From positions 1 through 15,279 of the forward strand of contig CAIXOZ010000058.1 in assembly GCA_903921295.1 (NCBI GenBank): a DNA stretch of 15,279 nucleotides, given 5' to 3'. The stretch is from an uncultured cyanobacterium. GTDB lineage: Bacteria > Cyanobacteriota > Cyanobacteriia > PCC-6307 > Cyanobiaceae. The position numbers and the translations under genes are program-made. Below are positions 1 through 8,000 of this stretch, in pieces. Below the pieces are notes generated by a model. It ran no database searches. It was not told the DNA's origin and saw nothing but the letters and a program-made list of their open reading frames with translations. Every line of letters starts with the position of its first letter. Position 1 is the first letter of the stretch.

Positions 1-750
1 AACATGGCGATCGAGGGCGGTGCCCGCTGTGGCTACGTCAATCCGGATGCGGTGACCTTCGACTACCTGCGCGGGCGTCCCCACGCCCCGTCCGGTGCGG
101 CCTGGGATCAGGCCGTGGCCTGGTGGAGCAGCCTGGCCAGTGGCCCTGATGCCGTGTTCGACGATGCGGTGCATTTCGATGCCACCACGATCGCGCCGAC
201 GATCACCTGGGGGATCACGCCTGGCCAGGGCATCGGCGTGGATGAAACCGTTCCCACCCTCGAGCAGACCGAACCGGACGAGCGCCCGATCGCCGAGGAG
301 GCCTACCGCTACATGGATCTGCAGCCGGGGATGCCGATCTCCGGCACCCCGGTCGATGTCTGTTTCATCGGCAGCTGCACCAACGGACGACTCAGTGACC
401 TGCAGGCGGCGGCGGCGGTGGCGCGTGGACGGCGGGTGGCCGAGGGCATCAAGGCGTTCGTGGTGCCGGGATCCGAACAGGTGGCAGCCGCTGCCGAAGC
501 CGAAGGGCTCGATCGCATCTTTCTGGAGGCGGGCTTCGAGTGGCGGCAGCCCGGCTGTTCGATGTGCCTGGCGATGAATCCTGATCGCCTGGAGGGCCGT
601 CAGATCAGTGCCAGCTCCAGCAACCGCAACTTCAAGGGCCGTCAGGGTTCCGCCAGTGGCCGCACGCTGCTGATGAGTCCGGCGATGGTGGCGGCAGCGG
701 CCATTCACGGTCGGGTCACCGATGTGCGCGAGCTTCTGAATTCCGTCTGA
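1..750 (+). CDS. leuC: 3-isopropylmalate dehydratase large subunit, C-terminal part
   Basis: Large subunit of isopropylmalate isomerase, which interconverts 2- and 3-isopropylmalate in leucine synthesis in the cytoplasm. The reading frame is open from base 1, so the gene starts outside the window and the ATG at 4 is an internal Met (family motif NMAIEGGAR). About 249 residues remain, roughly the second half of a ~470-residue protein. All three cysteine ligands of the [4Fe-4S] cluster are visible: Cys in GSCTNGR (codon at 376) and two Cys in GCSMC (codons at 556 and 565). The substrate-binding segment SSSNRNFKGRQG and a normal C terminus follow. leuD is 79 bp downstream on the same strand, with a perfect hairpin between them. 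Nothing looks broken. Confidence 0.96.
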   Translation, partial: NMAIEGGARCGYVNPDAVTFDYLRGRPHAPSGAAWDQAVAWWSSLASGPDAVFDDAVHFDATTIAPTITWGITPGQGIGVDETVPTLEQTEPDERPIAEEAYRYMDLQPGMPISGTPVDVCFIGSCTNGRLSDLQAAAAVARGRRVAEGIKAFVVPGSEQVAAAAEAEGLDRIFLEAGFEWRQPGCSMCLAMNPDRLEGRQISASSSNRNFKGRQGSASGRTLLMSPAMVAAAAIHGRVTDVRELLNSV

Positions 751-770
751 GACCCTCGCGCCCCGCAACC

Positions 771-792
771 GCACCGGCTCCCGAGCCGGTGC
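771..792 (+). promoter_or_regulatory. Perfect hairpin between leuC and leuD
   Basis: A 9-bp inverted repeat, GCACCGGCT and AGCCGGTGC, flanks the 4-base loop CCCG. It lies 20 bp after the leuC stop and 37 bp before the leuD GTG. The stem is very GC-rich, but the following bases (GTCCCTTCCCC) are not a real T-run. It is therefore more likely an mRNA stability, processing or partial attenuation element within the leuCD transcript than a full intrinsic terminator. The structure is seen directly; the role is inferred. Confidence 0.55.
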
Positions 793-829
793 GTCCCTTC
801 CCCTGTCCCGTTTCTCCCCCTCCGACGTC

Positions 830-1483
830 GTGGTCCTCTCGGCTCCGTCCAGCAGCTCGCCGTTCCCTTCCGGAGCGATCACCGCGGTCAGCGGCACCAC
901 CGTCGTCGTGCGCGGCGATGACATCGACACCGATCGGATCATCCCGGCCCGTTTCCTCAAGTGCGTCACCTTCGATGCCCTCGGCCCGGCCGCCTTTGCC
1001 GACGACCGGGCGGAGCTGGCTCAGGATCCGGCGGGTCCGCATCCCTTTGATCGCCCTGAGCACCAGGGGGCCTCAATCCTGCTGGTGAACCGCAACTTCG
1101 GCTGCGGCTCCAGTCGCGAGCATGCGCCCCAGGCCCTGATGCGCTGGGGCATCCGCGCGGTGGTGGGCGAGAGTTTCGCCGAGATCTTCCACGGCAACTG
1201 TCTGGCCCTCGGCATCCCTTGCCTGATCGCCGCTCACGACACCATGCGCGATCTGCAGACTTCGGTGCCGCCGTCGGCGGTCTGTCGACTCGATTTTGAG
1301 CGGCTGCAGTTCCTGGTGCCCCTGGCCGAGGGTGAGCGTTGCTGGAGCCTGGAGCTTCCTGAGGGGCCGCGCTCGATGTTCCTCAGTGGTCAGTGGGATG
1401 CCACCGGCCAGCTGCTGGCCCAGGATCAGGCCCTGAAGGAGACGGCGGCCCGGCTGCCCTACCTCAGCGGCTTCGTCGCCTGA
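830..1483 (+). CDS. leuD: 3-isopropylmalate dehydratase small subunit
   Basis: Small (swivel-domain) subunit that pairs with LeuC to form isopropylmalate isomerase. The 217-residue protein has the family signatures DDIDTDRIIPARFLK at about residues 26-40 and NFGCGSSREHAPQAL at about 87-101; the latter is the Gly/Ser/Arg-rich substrate loop. Length is normal for a bacterial LeuD. The start is a GTG. I saw no other ATG, GTG or TTG upstream in this frame after leuC, and the next in-frame candidates lie inside the conserved region. No clear Shine-Dalgarno sequence precedes it, which is common in cyanobacteria. It follows leuC and is probably co-transcribed with it; the next gene is convergent. 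Confidence 0.95.
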   Translation: MVLSAPSSSSPFPSGAITAVSGTTVVVRGDDIDTDRIIPARFLKCVTFDALGPAAFADDRAELAQDPAGPHPFDRPEHQGASILLVNRNFGCGSSREHAPQALMRWGIRAVVGESFAEIFHGNCLALGIPCLIAAHDTMRDLQTSVPPSAVCRLDFERLQFLVPLAEGERCWSLELPEGPRSMFLSGQWDATGQLLAQDQALKETAARLPYLSGFVA

Positions 1484-1520
1484 TCCGCAGGGCTCACAGG
1501 CCCGGTGCTGACGCCGCTGT

Positions 1521-1541
1521 CCGGCGCGTCAACGCCGCCGG
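1521..1541. terminator. Hairpin between convergent leuD and lptD-like genes
   Basis: CCGGCG (1521-1526) pairs with CGCCGG (1536-1541) around a 9-base loop. An overlapping alternative stem is CGCCG (1512-1516) with CGGCG (1522-1526). The element occupies the 59-bp gap between two converging stop codons, where a bidirectional terminator would be expected. There is no T-tract on either strand, so this is a candidate only. Confidence 0.35.
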
Positions 1542-1542
1542 T

Positions 1543-4500
1543 TCAGAGCAGGCGTCGGGCCGGTGACGTGAGTGTGTTCGGTTGGTAAGGAACGAACGGC
1601 AGCCCGGGACCCTGGAAGTTGAAGTCGTTCAGCTTGATGCGCAGCCCCCCGAGCTGCTCATAGGGGCTGTAATAGATCCCGATTTCGTAGGCGCGCTGCT
1701 GCCAACGCAGTTCGACATAGGAGTTGGTGATGCCGCCATAGCTGGTGGAAGTGGGATCGATGTTGATGCCGACGCCGCCACTGAATACCAGAGGACCGGC
1801 GATCTGCTGGGTGAGGCCGAAGTTGAGGGTTCCCAGGTCCACGGCTCTGTCGAAGCCCAGGGGGCTGATGCCCTGGCGGAAGGTCCCGCCGCCGGTGATC
1901 GTCAGTTGGGTGTAGTCGAAGAAGGGTTTCTGGAAATGGCCCAGCGTCAGGGTTGGTCCACCGCTGAGGGAGAGGGTGTTCTGGTAAGCACCGTTGCCGT
2001 AAACCGCCAGGGTGCCGGTGATGTTGGCGGCCAGGCTCAAGCCGGGTCGGATAGGAATCGGTGAGTGGCGATAGGCCTGATCGCGGGTCAACGGCAGCGC
2101 TTTACCGGTCCAGAGTGGCAGGCTCGCGTTCAGGGAGCCGATCACATTGGTGCGCCAGGTGGTGGCCAGATCGGTGGGGGTGTTGGTGGCTGAGTAGGCG
2201 GTGGCCTGGTAGCGACCGCTGCCGATCTTCCAGAAGAAGTTGCTGTTCAGGGATCCCCAGTTCGGCAGGCTGCCGGTGTCCTCGAGCGATACGCCATAGG
2301 CGGCGTAGACATCCTGTTCGCCCAGGGTGCCGTTCCAGGTGCGGTAGCGATAGGCCCCGAACAGTCGCAGCGTGCTGTCGCCTAGAACCGGCAGATGCAC
2401 GGTTCGGCTGAGGTCGGCCCAGCTGCGCGTCCCAGCCGCGAGAAGCGCGGGGTTGAGGGTCGAGACATCGGCGGTGCCATTGAACTGAAAACCAGCCACC
2501 GGCACGCTCAGGTTGGCGAGCAGGCCGAAGAGATCCCCGGCCGTGTTCCGCTGGGTCACCGTCGGGGCATCCGCCGGTTGTCCAGGCAGGGGATAACTGT
2601 TCGTCGAGCCGTTGAGCGCCCGCTGAATCAGCAGCTGCGGTTGCAGATCCAGGCGGCCGGTGCGCCCGAAGCGGATGACCGGGGCCTGGTAGCCGAGATA
2701 GGCGCCATTGCGGTCGCGGCTGTCGACGTTCAGGGCCCAGCGGCTGCCCACCTCCTGACGCAGGGTGGTCCGGCTGACCACCGGGATCGTCAGTCGTTCA
2801 TCCAGGACCAGCTGGTTGGCCTGGGCCCGGATCTGCGTCTTGCCTTTGGCGACCTGGGTGATGGTGACTCCATCGGCGTCCATCCAGGTCTGAGCCGGTG
2901 TGAATGGGTCGTTGGTCAGCGCGGCGCGATCGGCCCGCAGGGCGGTGGGGGTGATCTCCATGCGCCTGGCCTGAATGCGCCAGCGGCTGATCAGGCCTTG
3001 CACCAGGCTCTGGTTGCTGACGGTGCTCAACGACTTGAGCTGATCAGGACGCACCTGACCGAAGGTGTTGACCGTGTCGGGCGTATAGGTCTGCTGGGTG
3101 AAGCCGATTCTCTGCTCCGAGGAGAAGCTCTGTTGGAAGCGCACATCGCTGACGCGCTGATCGAGGCGATCCACCGCCTCGGCCCGTTCCTGTTCCATGC
3201 GTCGGGCCTGCTGCCAGAGCGACTCTCCGGCCCTGGCTGCTGTTGGGGGGAGTTCGGCTCCGGTGCTCACGCTGGCCGTGGAGGCGCCGGGGGACTCGCC
3301 CATGGCCGTGCCTTCGAGGGCTGCGGCCAGGGTGTCGCGACCTGTGCTGCCGGGCTCCGGTGCTCCCGGACATCCCGGGGCCGGGGGCACCTGCAGGCGG
3401 GGCTTCACCGCCTGGGGTTCCCCGAAGCGATGCCGCAGTCCCAGCAGATAGGCGGTGCTGCCATCGCGCACGCCGTTGTAGGTGCCGAAGACGCCGGAGC
3501 GCTGGTGCACCCGGCCGACCAGGGACCATTGCGGCGAGACCAGGGCCTCCACCTCCAGGGCGGTGTAGTTGAGGACGCTGGAGTAGTTCTCGCGGAAGGT
3601 GCGTTCGTAATTGCTGGTGGAGCTGAGCACGCTCACCCCTTCCACCGCGAAGATGTTCAGCCATGGCTGCAGCCAGAGCCGAACGCCCAGGCCACCGGTG
3701 AGTTCCCCGAAGCTCTGCCCCGGGGTGTTGGCATAGGGAACAGCCTGGTTGTAGGGGCCTCCCGCCTGGGTCTGGGCCACATGGCCCAGCAGGTTGGTGT
3801 CGAGATCGAGGCTGATGGGCCCGCCATCGAGCAGGCGTCGCTGCAGACCGATGCCGCCGAGGACTTCCGGTCGCCCCTTCCCCTGCAGGCCGAGCGCAGC
3901 GCCGGAATCGCTGTCCACCATCTGACCGCCCCAGGCGGTGACCGCCCAGGGGTAGGGATGCCATTGCGGAATCGGTGGCAGCAGCGGTGTGCAGGCCTGG
4001 GGCTGGGCTGCCGTCAGCGGGGCGGAAGGTGGGGCCTCGAGGTTGAAATCGCTTTCGCTGCCATCAAGGTCGATCACCCCATAGACGTCCTCGATCGTGC
4101 CGACGCCTTCGCTGAGGCTGTACCGGAGGCGGCTGGCCTGCAGATACTGCTGACCGCGCTGAAAACGCAGGCGCCCGGTGGCGAGCAGGGTGCGGCTGTC
4201 GGTCTCGAACTCCAGCCGGTCGGCCAGCAGGCGACCACCGGCCAGATAGACCACGACGTTGCCGGTGGCCACGAATCGCTGGGTCTGGGCGTCGTAGTCC
4301 TGATGGTTGGCGCTGAGGACGAGCTCCTCGGGCAGGAGGCCAGTGATCGCGGAATCAGGCAGGTCCCGGCCCAGCGGCTGCCGCGACGGCGAGGGCACTT
4401 GTGCCGAAAGGGGCTCGTCTGCAGAGACGGCAGAGGGTGCCCCTGGGGTGGCGACAGTGGCGCTGGCGGTCAGCGCCGCAGACGGGTCGGGAGGGAGCGG

Positions 4501-4617
4501 CTCGTCGCCAGGGGTCTCTGCCTCAGCAGGTGCGGCCAGCAGCAGCATGGCGAACACCGGCGCTGTCAGGGAGGATTGGGTGAGCCAGAGGCTCAACCAC
4601 CGGAGCTGGGACGACAA
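1543..4617 (-). CDS. LptD-like outer-membrane protein (OstA-type N-domain plus DUF3769 barrel)
   Basis: Cyanobacterial counterpart of the LPS-assembly protein LptD, expected in the outer membrane. With the start used here it has 1,024 residues. Residues 1-33 look like a signal peptide (hydrophobic run ending APAEA before ETPG). A Pro/Ala-rich linker follows, then an LptA/OstA-like beta domain at about 95-195 (contains VATGNVVVYLAGGRLLADRL and LLATGRLRFQRG). A long middle part comes next, then a C-terminal beta-rich region from about 540 that resembles the DUF3769 barrel. The start is unclear. The frame is open to a TTG at 4848, but the extra 77 residues look non-coding and precede the signal peptide. 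Only TTG codons (4617, 4629) sit properly before the signal, and the first in-frame ATG (4548) would cut it. I chose TTG 4617. The family is firm; the exact transport role is inferred. Confidence 0.82.
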   Translation of the reverse strand: MSSQLRWLSLWLTQSSLTAPVFAMLLLAAPAEAETPGDEPLPPDPSAALTASATVATPGAPSAVSADEPLSAQVPSPSRQPLGRDLPDSAITGLLPEELVLSANHQDYDAQTQRFVATGNVVVYLAGGRLLADRLEFETDSRTLLATGRLRFQRGQQYLQASRLRYSLSEGVGTIEDVYGVIDLDGSESDFNLEAPPSAPLTAAQPQACTPLLPPIPQWHPYPWAVTAWGGQMVDSDSGAALGLQGKGRPEVLGGIGLQRRLLDGGPISLDLDTNLLGHVAQTQAGGPYNQAVPYANTPGQSFGELTGGLGVRLWLQPWLNIFAVEGVSVLSSTSNYERTFRENYSSVLNYTALEVEALVSPQWSLVGRVHQRSGVFGTYNGVRDGSTAYLLGLRHRFGEPQAVKPRLQVPPAPGCPGAPEPGSTGRDTLAAALEGTAMGESPGASTASVSTGAELPPTAARAGESLWQQARRMEQERAEAVDRLDQRVSDVRFQQSFSSEQRIGFTQQTYTPDTVNTFGQVRPDQLKSLSTVSNQSLVQGLISRWRIQARRMEITPTALRADRAALTNDPFTPAQTWMDADGVTITQVAKGKTQIRAQANQLVLDERLTIPVVSRTTLRQEVGSRWALNVDSRDRNGAYLGYQAPVIRFGRTGRLDLQPQLLIQRALNGSTNSYPLPGQPADAPTVTQRNTAGDLFGLLANLSVPVAGFQFNGTADVSTLNPALLAAGTRSWADLSRTVHLPVLGDSTLRLFGAYRYRTWNGTLGEQDVYAAYGVSLEDTGSLPNWGSLNSNFFWKIGSGRYQATAYSATNTPTDLATTWRTNVIGSLNASLPLWTGKALPLTRDQAYRHSPIPIRPGLSLAANITGTLAVYGNGAYQNTLSLSGGPTLTLGHFQKPFFDYTQLTITGGGTFRQGISPLGFDRAVDLGTLNFGLTQQIAGPLVFSGGVGINIDPTSTSYGGITNSYVELRWQQRAYEIGIYYSPYEQLGGLRIKLNDFNFQGPGLPFVPYQPNTLTSPARRLL

Positions 4618-4865
4618 CCTGGTTCGCAACGGTTGGCTCGTCCCTAGACGACAGTGGCGCAGATCCTGCCACGGAAGTTGGTCCTGGATGTCATGGCAGG
4701 GACGGTTGATGCAGCGGGGCTGATCTGGAGCCCGCTGCTCGTTCGCTGCCGTGCTCTCTGAATCGCGTGGCCAGCTGATGCGGAGGTGCGGATCTGGTTC
4801 GGCGAAGCAACCTGTTCTCCCGGATACAGCCGGGGCCTTGGCGTTCAACCTGGCAATCGAGGGCT

Positions 4866-4890
4866 GCTCCGCGCCTGATCAGGCCGGAGC
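4866..4890 (-). terminator. Hairpin directly after psbI
   Basis: On the minus strand, 3 bases after the psbI stop, GCTCCG+GCCT pairs with AGGC+CGGAGC around a GATC loop, with one bulged base. That makes ten base pairs, all but one GC or flanked by GC. No T-run follows, so it may be a 3' end stabiliser or a factor-assisted stop rather than a classical intrinsic terminator. It separates psbI from the lptD-like gene on the same strand, which would then need its own promoter in 4618-4865; I see no convincing one there. Confidence 0.5.
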
Positions 4891-4893
4891 CGA

Positions 4894-5013
4894 TCAGTCT
4901 TCGAGATCTTTGCGGCTCGGGGTGCGGCTGGGATCGCTGGCCAGGAAGCCGAAGACGAAGATCCCGATGAAGAAGAAGACGACGGAATAAACCGAGATCT
5001 TGAGGGCAAGCAT
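4894..5013 (-). CDS. psbI: Photosystem II reaction centre protein I
   Basis: A 39-residue, single-span thylakoid membrane subunit of photosystem II, placed next to D1 in the reaction centre and needed for stable assembly. The translation begins MLALKISVYSVVFFFIGIFV and ends SRTPSRKDLED, matching the highly conserved PsbI sequence along its full length. Residues about 5-25 form the membrane helix; the charged C-terminal tail is typical. The ATG at 5013 gives exactly the family length. It is divergent from the GH38 gene, whose ATG is 29 bp away, and has a strong hairpin 3 bp past its stop. The gene is shorter than usual ORF cut-offs and easy to miss. Confidence 0.97.
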   Translation of the reverse strand: MLALKISVYSVVFFFIGIFVFGFLASDPSRTPSRKDLED

Positions 5014-5037
5014 GGACGACCCGGTAGCAGCCGCATC

Positions 5038-5065
5038 ATCCTATGGGTCATCGCAGGCCAGCCAA
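5038..5065 (-). promoter_or_regulatory. Candidate psbI promoter
   Basis: Read on the minus strand, a TTGGCT -35-like hexamer (5065-5060) is followed after 16 bp by TAGGAT (5043-5038), which fits the cyanobacterial TAN3T -10 pattern. Transcription would start about 18 bases before the psbI ATG. The site overlaps the first codons of the GH38 gene if that gene starts at 5043, but not if it starts at the ATG at 5067. This is a sequence match only. Confidence 0.35.
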
Positions 5066-8000
5066 GATGTCGAAGGCCCCTGAGGCCCTACTTCGCCCGT
5101 GGATTGAAACGTTTCAGTCACGTTCGCGGCTGGATCTGCAGTCCCTGTGGTCCTGCCTCCAGCCCGATGGCGACTGGGGCCCGGCCCTCGCTCATCCCTG
5201 GGGGGCGCAGCATCGGCCGGATTGGACCGCCCGTGGTCTGGTGATCGTTCCCCGGGGCGGGCAGGAGCGGCGGCTGCGCCTGAGCCTGCGCTGTCCGCCG
5301 GCCTGGAGGCAGCGCCATGAACGATCGCCGAGGCCGGCGGCCCGGCTGGTGCTGCTCTGGTGGGCGGATCAGGTGGAGCTTCGCGTCGATGGTGCGGTCG
5401 TGCACCGGGGTGATCTGTTCGACAACGCCTGTCGCTGGCGGCTGCCGGAGCCTTGGTGGCAGGGGGCGCCCCTGGCGCTGGAGCTGCGCCTGCGCAGCCC
5501 CCTCCATGACGATGCTGCCCTGATTCACAGCCTGGTTGAGCTCGATCCACCAGTGGCGGCGGATCCTGAGGGCCTGGCTCTGGCGACGGGTCTGGGTCTG
5601 CTGTTGGAGCGCCTGCTGGCCCAGCCCGACCGCCAGCGTCAGCTGGCTGTTGAAGCCCTGGAGAGCGCCCTCAAGGCCGTCGCGCCCGGGGATGTCGCCG
5701 GCGTGCGCGCCAGCCTGACTGTCCTGGAGCGGCAGGGACTCCTGCCGGCGGCGGTCGGTCGTTTTCAGGTGCTCGGTCATGCGCACCTCGATCTGGCCTG
5801 GCTCTGGCCGGTGGCCGACACCTGGGAGGCGGCCGAACGCACCTTCACCTCGGTGCTGAGTCTGATGGAGCGCTTTGAGGAACTCCATTTCGGCCATTCC
5901 ACGCCGGCGCTCTACGCCTGGCTCGAGCAATGCCGGCCAGCCCTTTACGCCCGCATTCGCGCCGCGATGCAGGCGGGTCGTTGGGAGCCCCTCGGTGGCC
6001 CCTGGGTGGAGAGCGATTGCCTGCTGATCAGCACCCTGTCGTTGCTGCGTCAATTTCAGGAGGGGCAGCACGACAGCCGCCATCGCTTTCCCGAATGGGA
6101 GCACCGGTTGGCCTGGCTGCCGGACAGTTTCGGCTTCGGTGCCGGCCTGCCGGCCGTGGCCGCGGCCACCGGGGTGCGCTGGTTCTGCACCCACAAGCTG
6201 GCCTGGAACGCCAGCCATCCCTTCCCCCACGCCCTCTTCCGCTGGCGCAGCCGCTGCGGTCAGGAGGTGCTGGCGCTGATGAACGGCCCGATCGGTGTGG
6301 CGGGTGATCCTCTGGCGATGGAACGTCATCGTCTGGCCTGGCAGCGCCGTACCGGCCTCGACGAAGCCCTGTGGTTGCCGGGAGTCGGCGACCATGGCGG
6401 CGGGCCGACCGCCGAAATGCTGCTGCAGCTGCGCCAGTGGCAGCAGCGCCCGGAGGCGGCGCCGCAACGCCATGGCACCCTCCGGGAGCACCTCGAGCGC
6501 CTGGAACCCCAGGCGGATCACTGGCCGGTGTGGCGGGATGAGCTTTATCTGGAGCTCCATCGCGGCTGCGCCACCACCCGGCCCGATCAGAAGCGTCACA
6601 ACCGCACGCTGGAGCGGTTGCTGCGGGAGGCGGAGCTGGCCAGGGCTCTGCCGGTGCTTGCAGGCGCCTCACCACCGCCGGCGGAGCCGCTGCCCTGGCG
6701 GACGCTGTTGTTTCAACAGTTCCACGACATCCTTCCCGGGACCTCGATCCCGGAGGTGTTCGAGCAGGCGGAACCGGAATGGCGTCGGGCCCGTCGTCAG
6801 GCTGCACGGGCCAGGGATCAGGCCCTGCAGCATTGGTTCGCGCAGGCGGGCGGTCATCCGCGGCCCGAAGACGGTTGGTGGCTGGTGCAGCTCCAGGCGC
6901 TGCGGCGCCCCTCCCCGTGCCTGCGGTTGCCGGCCGGTTCCTGGCGTCTCGGCGATCAGCTGTTGGCCAGCCAGCCCGCCGCCGGCGGCGGGACCTGGGT
7001 GCAGCTGCCGGCGCTGAATGGCGTGGCCGCCTGGCCGCTGCACCGATCCGGGTCTCGTTCCCGGTCAGGGCCAGGGCCGGAGAGCGCCCAGCCGGCTGTT
7101 GTGGTCGACCCGCTGCAGTGCCGGCCTGAGCCCACACCGGCCGGCCAGGCCTGGCGGTGGAGCAACGGCCAGCTCAGCGCTCTGATCAGCAGCGAGGGGC
7201 TTGAGCAGCTCTGGGATGGCGCCGGTGTGCCCCAGCTGGCGGCTCCTCTGGCCGTGGCCCGCTATGCCGATGCCGGTGAGTACTGGGACGCCTGGGATCT
7301 GGCTGCCGGCTATCGCGACCATCCCTTGCCGGTGGCCTGGGATGGCCCGATGCAACTGGAGGCCAGTGGACCCTTGCTGCTGCACGCCTGTCGACGGGGA
7401 AGGATCGGCTCCAGCCGATTCCGGCTCGATCTGCGCCTACAGGCCGCCAGCCCATGGCTGGAGGTGACCGTGGCGATCGACTGGTGCCAGCGCCATGAAC
7501 TGTTGCGCCTGGAATGTCCGCTGGCTCAGCGCTCCCTGCGCACCGCCGCCGATACCACCGGGGGGGTGATCGAACGACCGGCCGAGGCGCTGCTGCCGCG
7601 GGAGCGCAGCCGCTGGGAGGTGACGGCGATCAGCTGGGTGGCGAGCCAGGCCAGCTGCGGTGGACTGGCGCTGTTGCTCGATGGCCCCCAGGGGGTGAAT
7701 GGCAGTGAGGACCGCCTCGGGGTTTCGCTGTTGCGGGGGCCGACCTGGCCCGATCCCGGAGCCGACAACGGCTGGCACCGCCTTCGTCTCGCCCTGATGC
7801 CCTGTCGCCGTGGTTGGCGCCAGGATCATGTGCGTGCCGCAGCCCAGGCGTTCCGGGAGCCGCTCTGGTGTAGACCGCTGCCGAGGCCCCCGGAGCCGAC
7901 GATGCCCGTGGCTGAAGCGCGCGGTGGTGACAGCAGCGGCGGGGTGGGAGCGGCCGGTGCGCTGGTGGCATTGCCGGCCCTGCCGCCCGGCGTTCAGTTG

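Noticed and set aside
2395..4647. 750-codon open frame on the + strand opposite the LptD-like gene
   Set aside because: High-GC antisense shadow. Its translation is a low-complexity mix rich in Gly, Ala, Gln and His with no family resemblance, while the minus frame has a signal peptide and recognisable domains.
4618..4848. Extending the LptD-like protein to the TTG at 4848
   Set aside because: The extra 77 residues lie before the signal peptide and look like translated intergenic DNA.
5118..6599. 493-codon open frame on the - strand opposite the GH38 gene
   Set aside because: Antisense shadow of the catalytic domain, with Gln/Arg/Pro/His-rich composition and no motifs.
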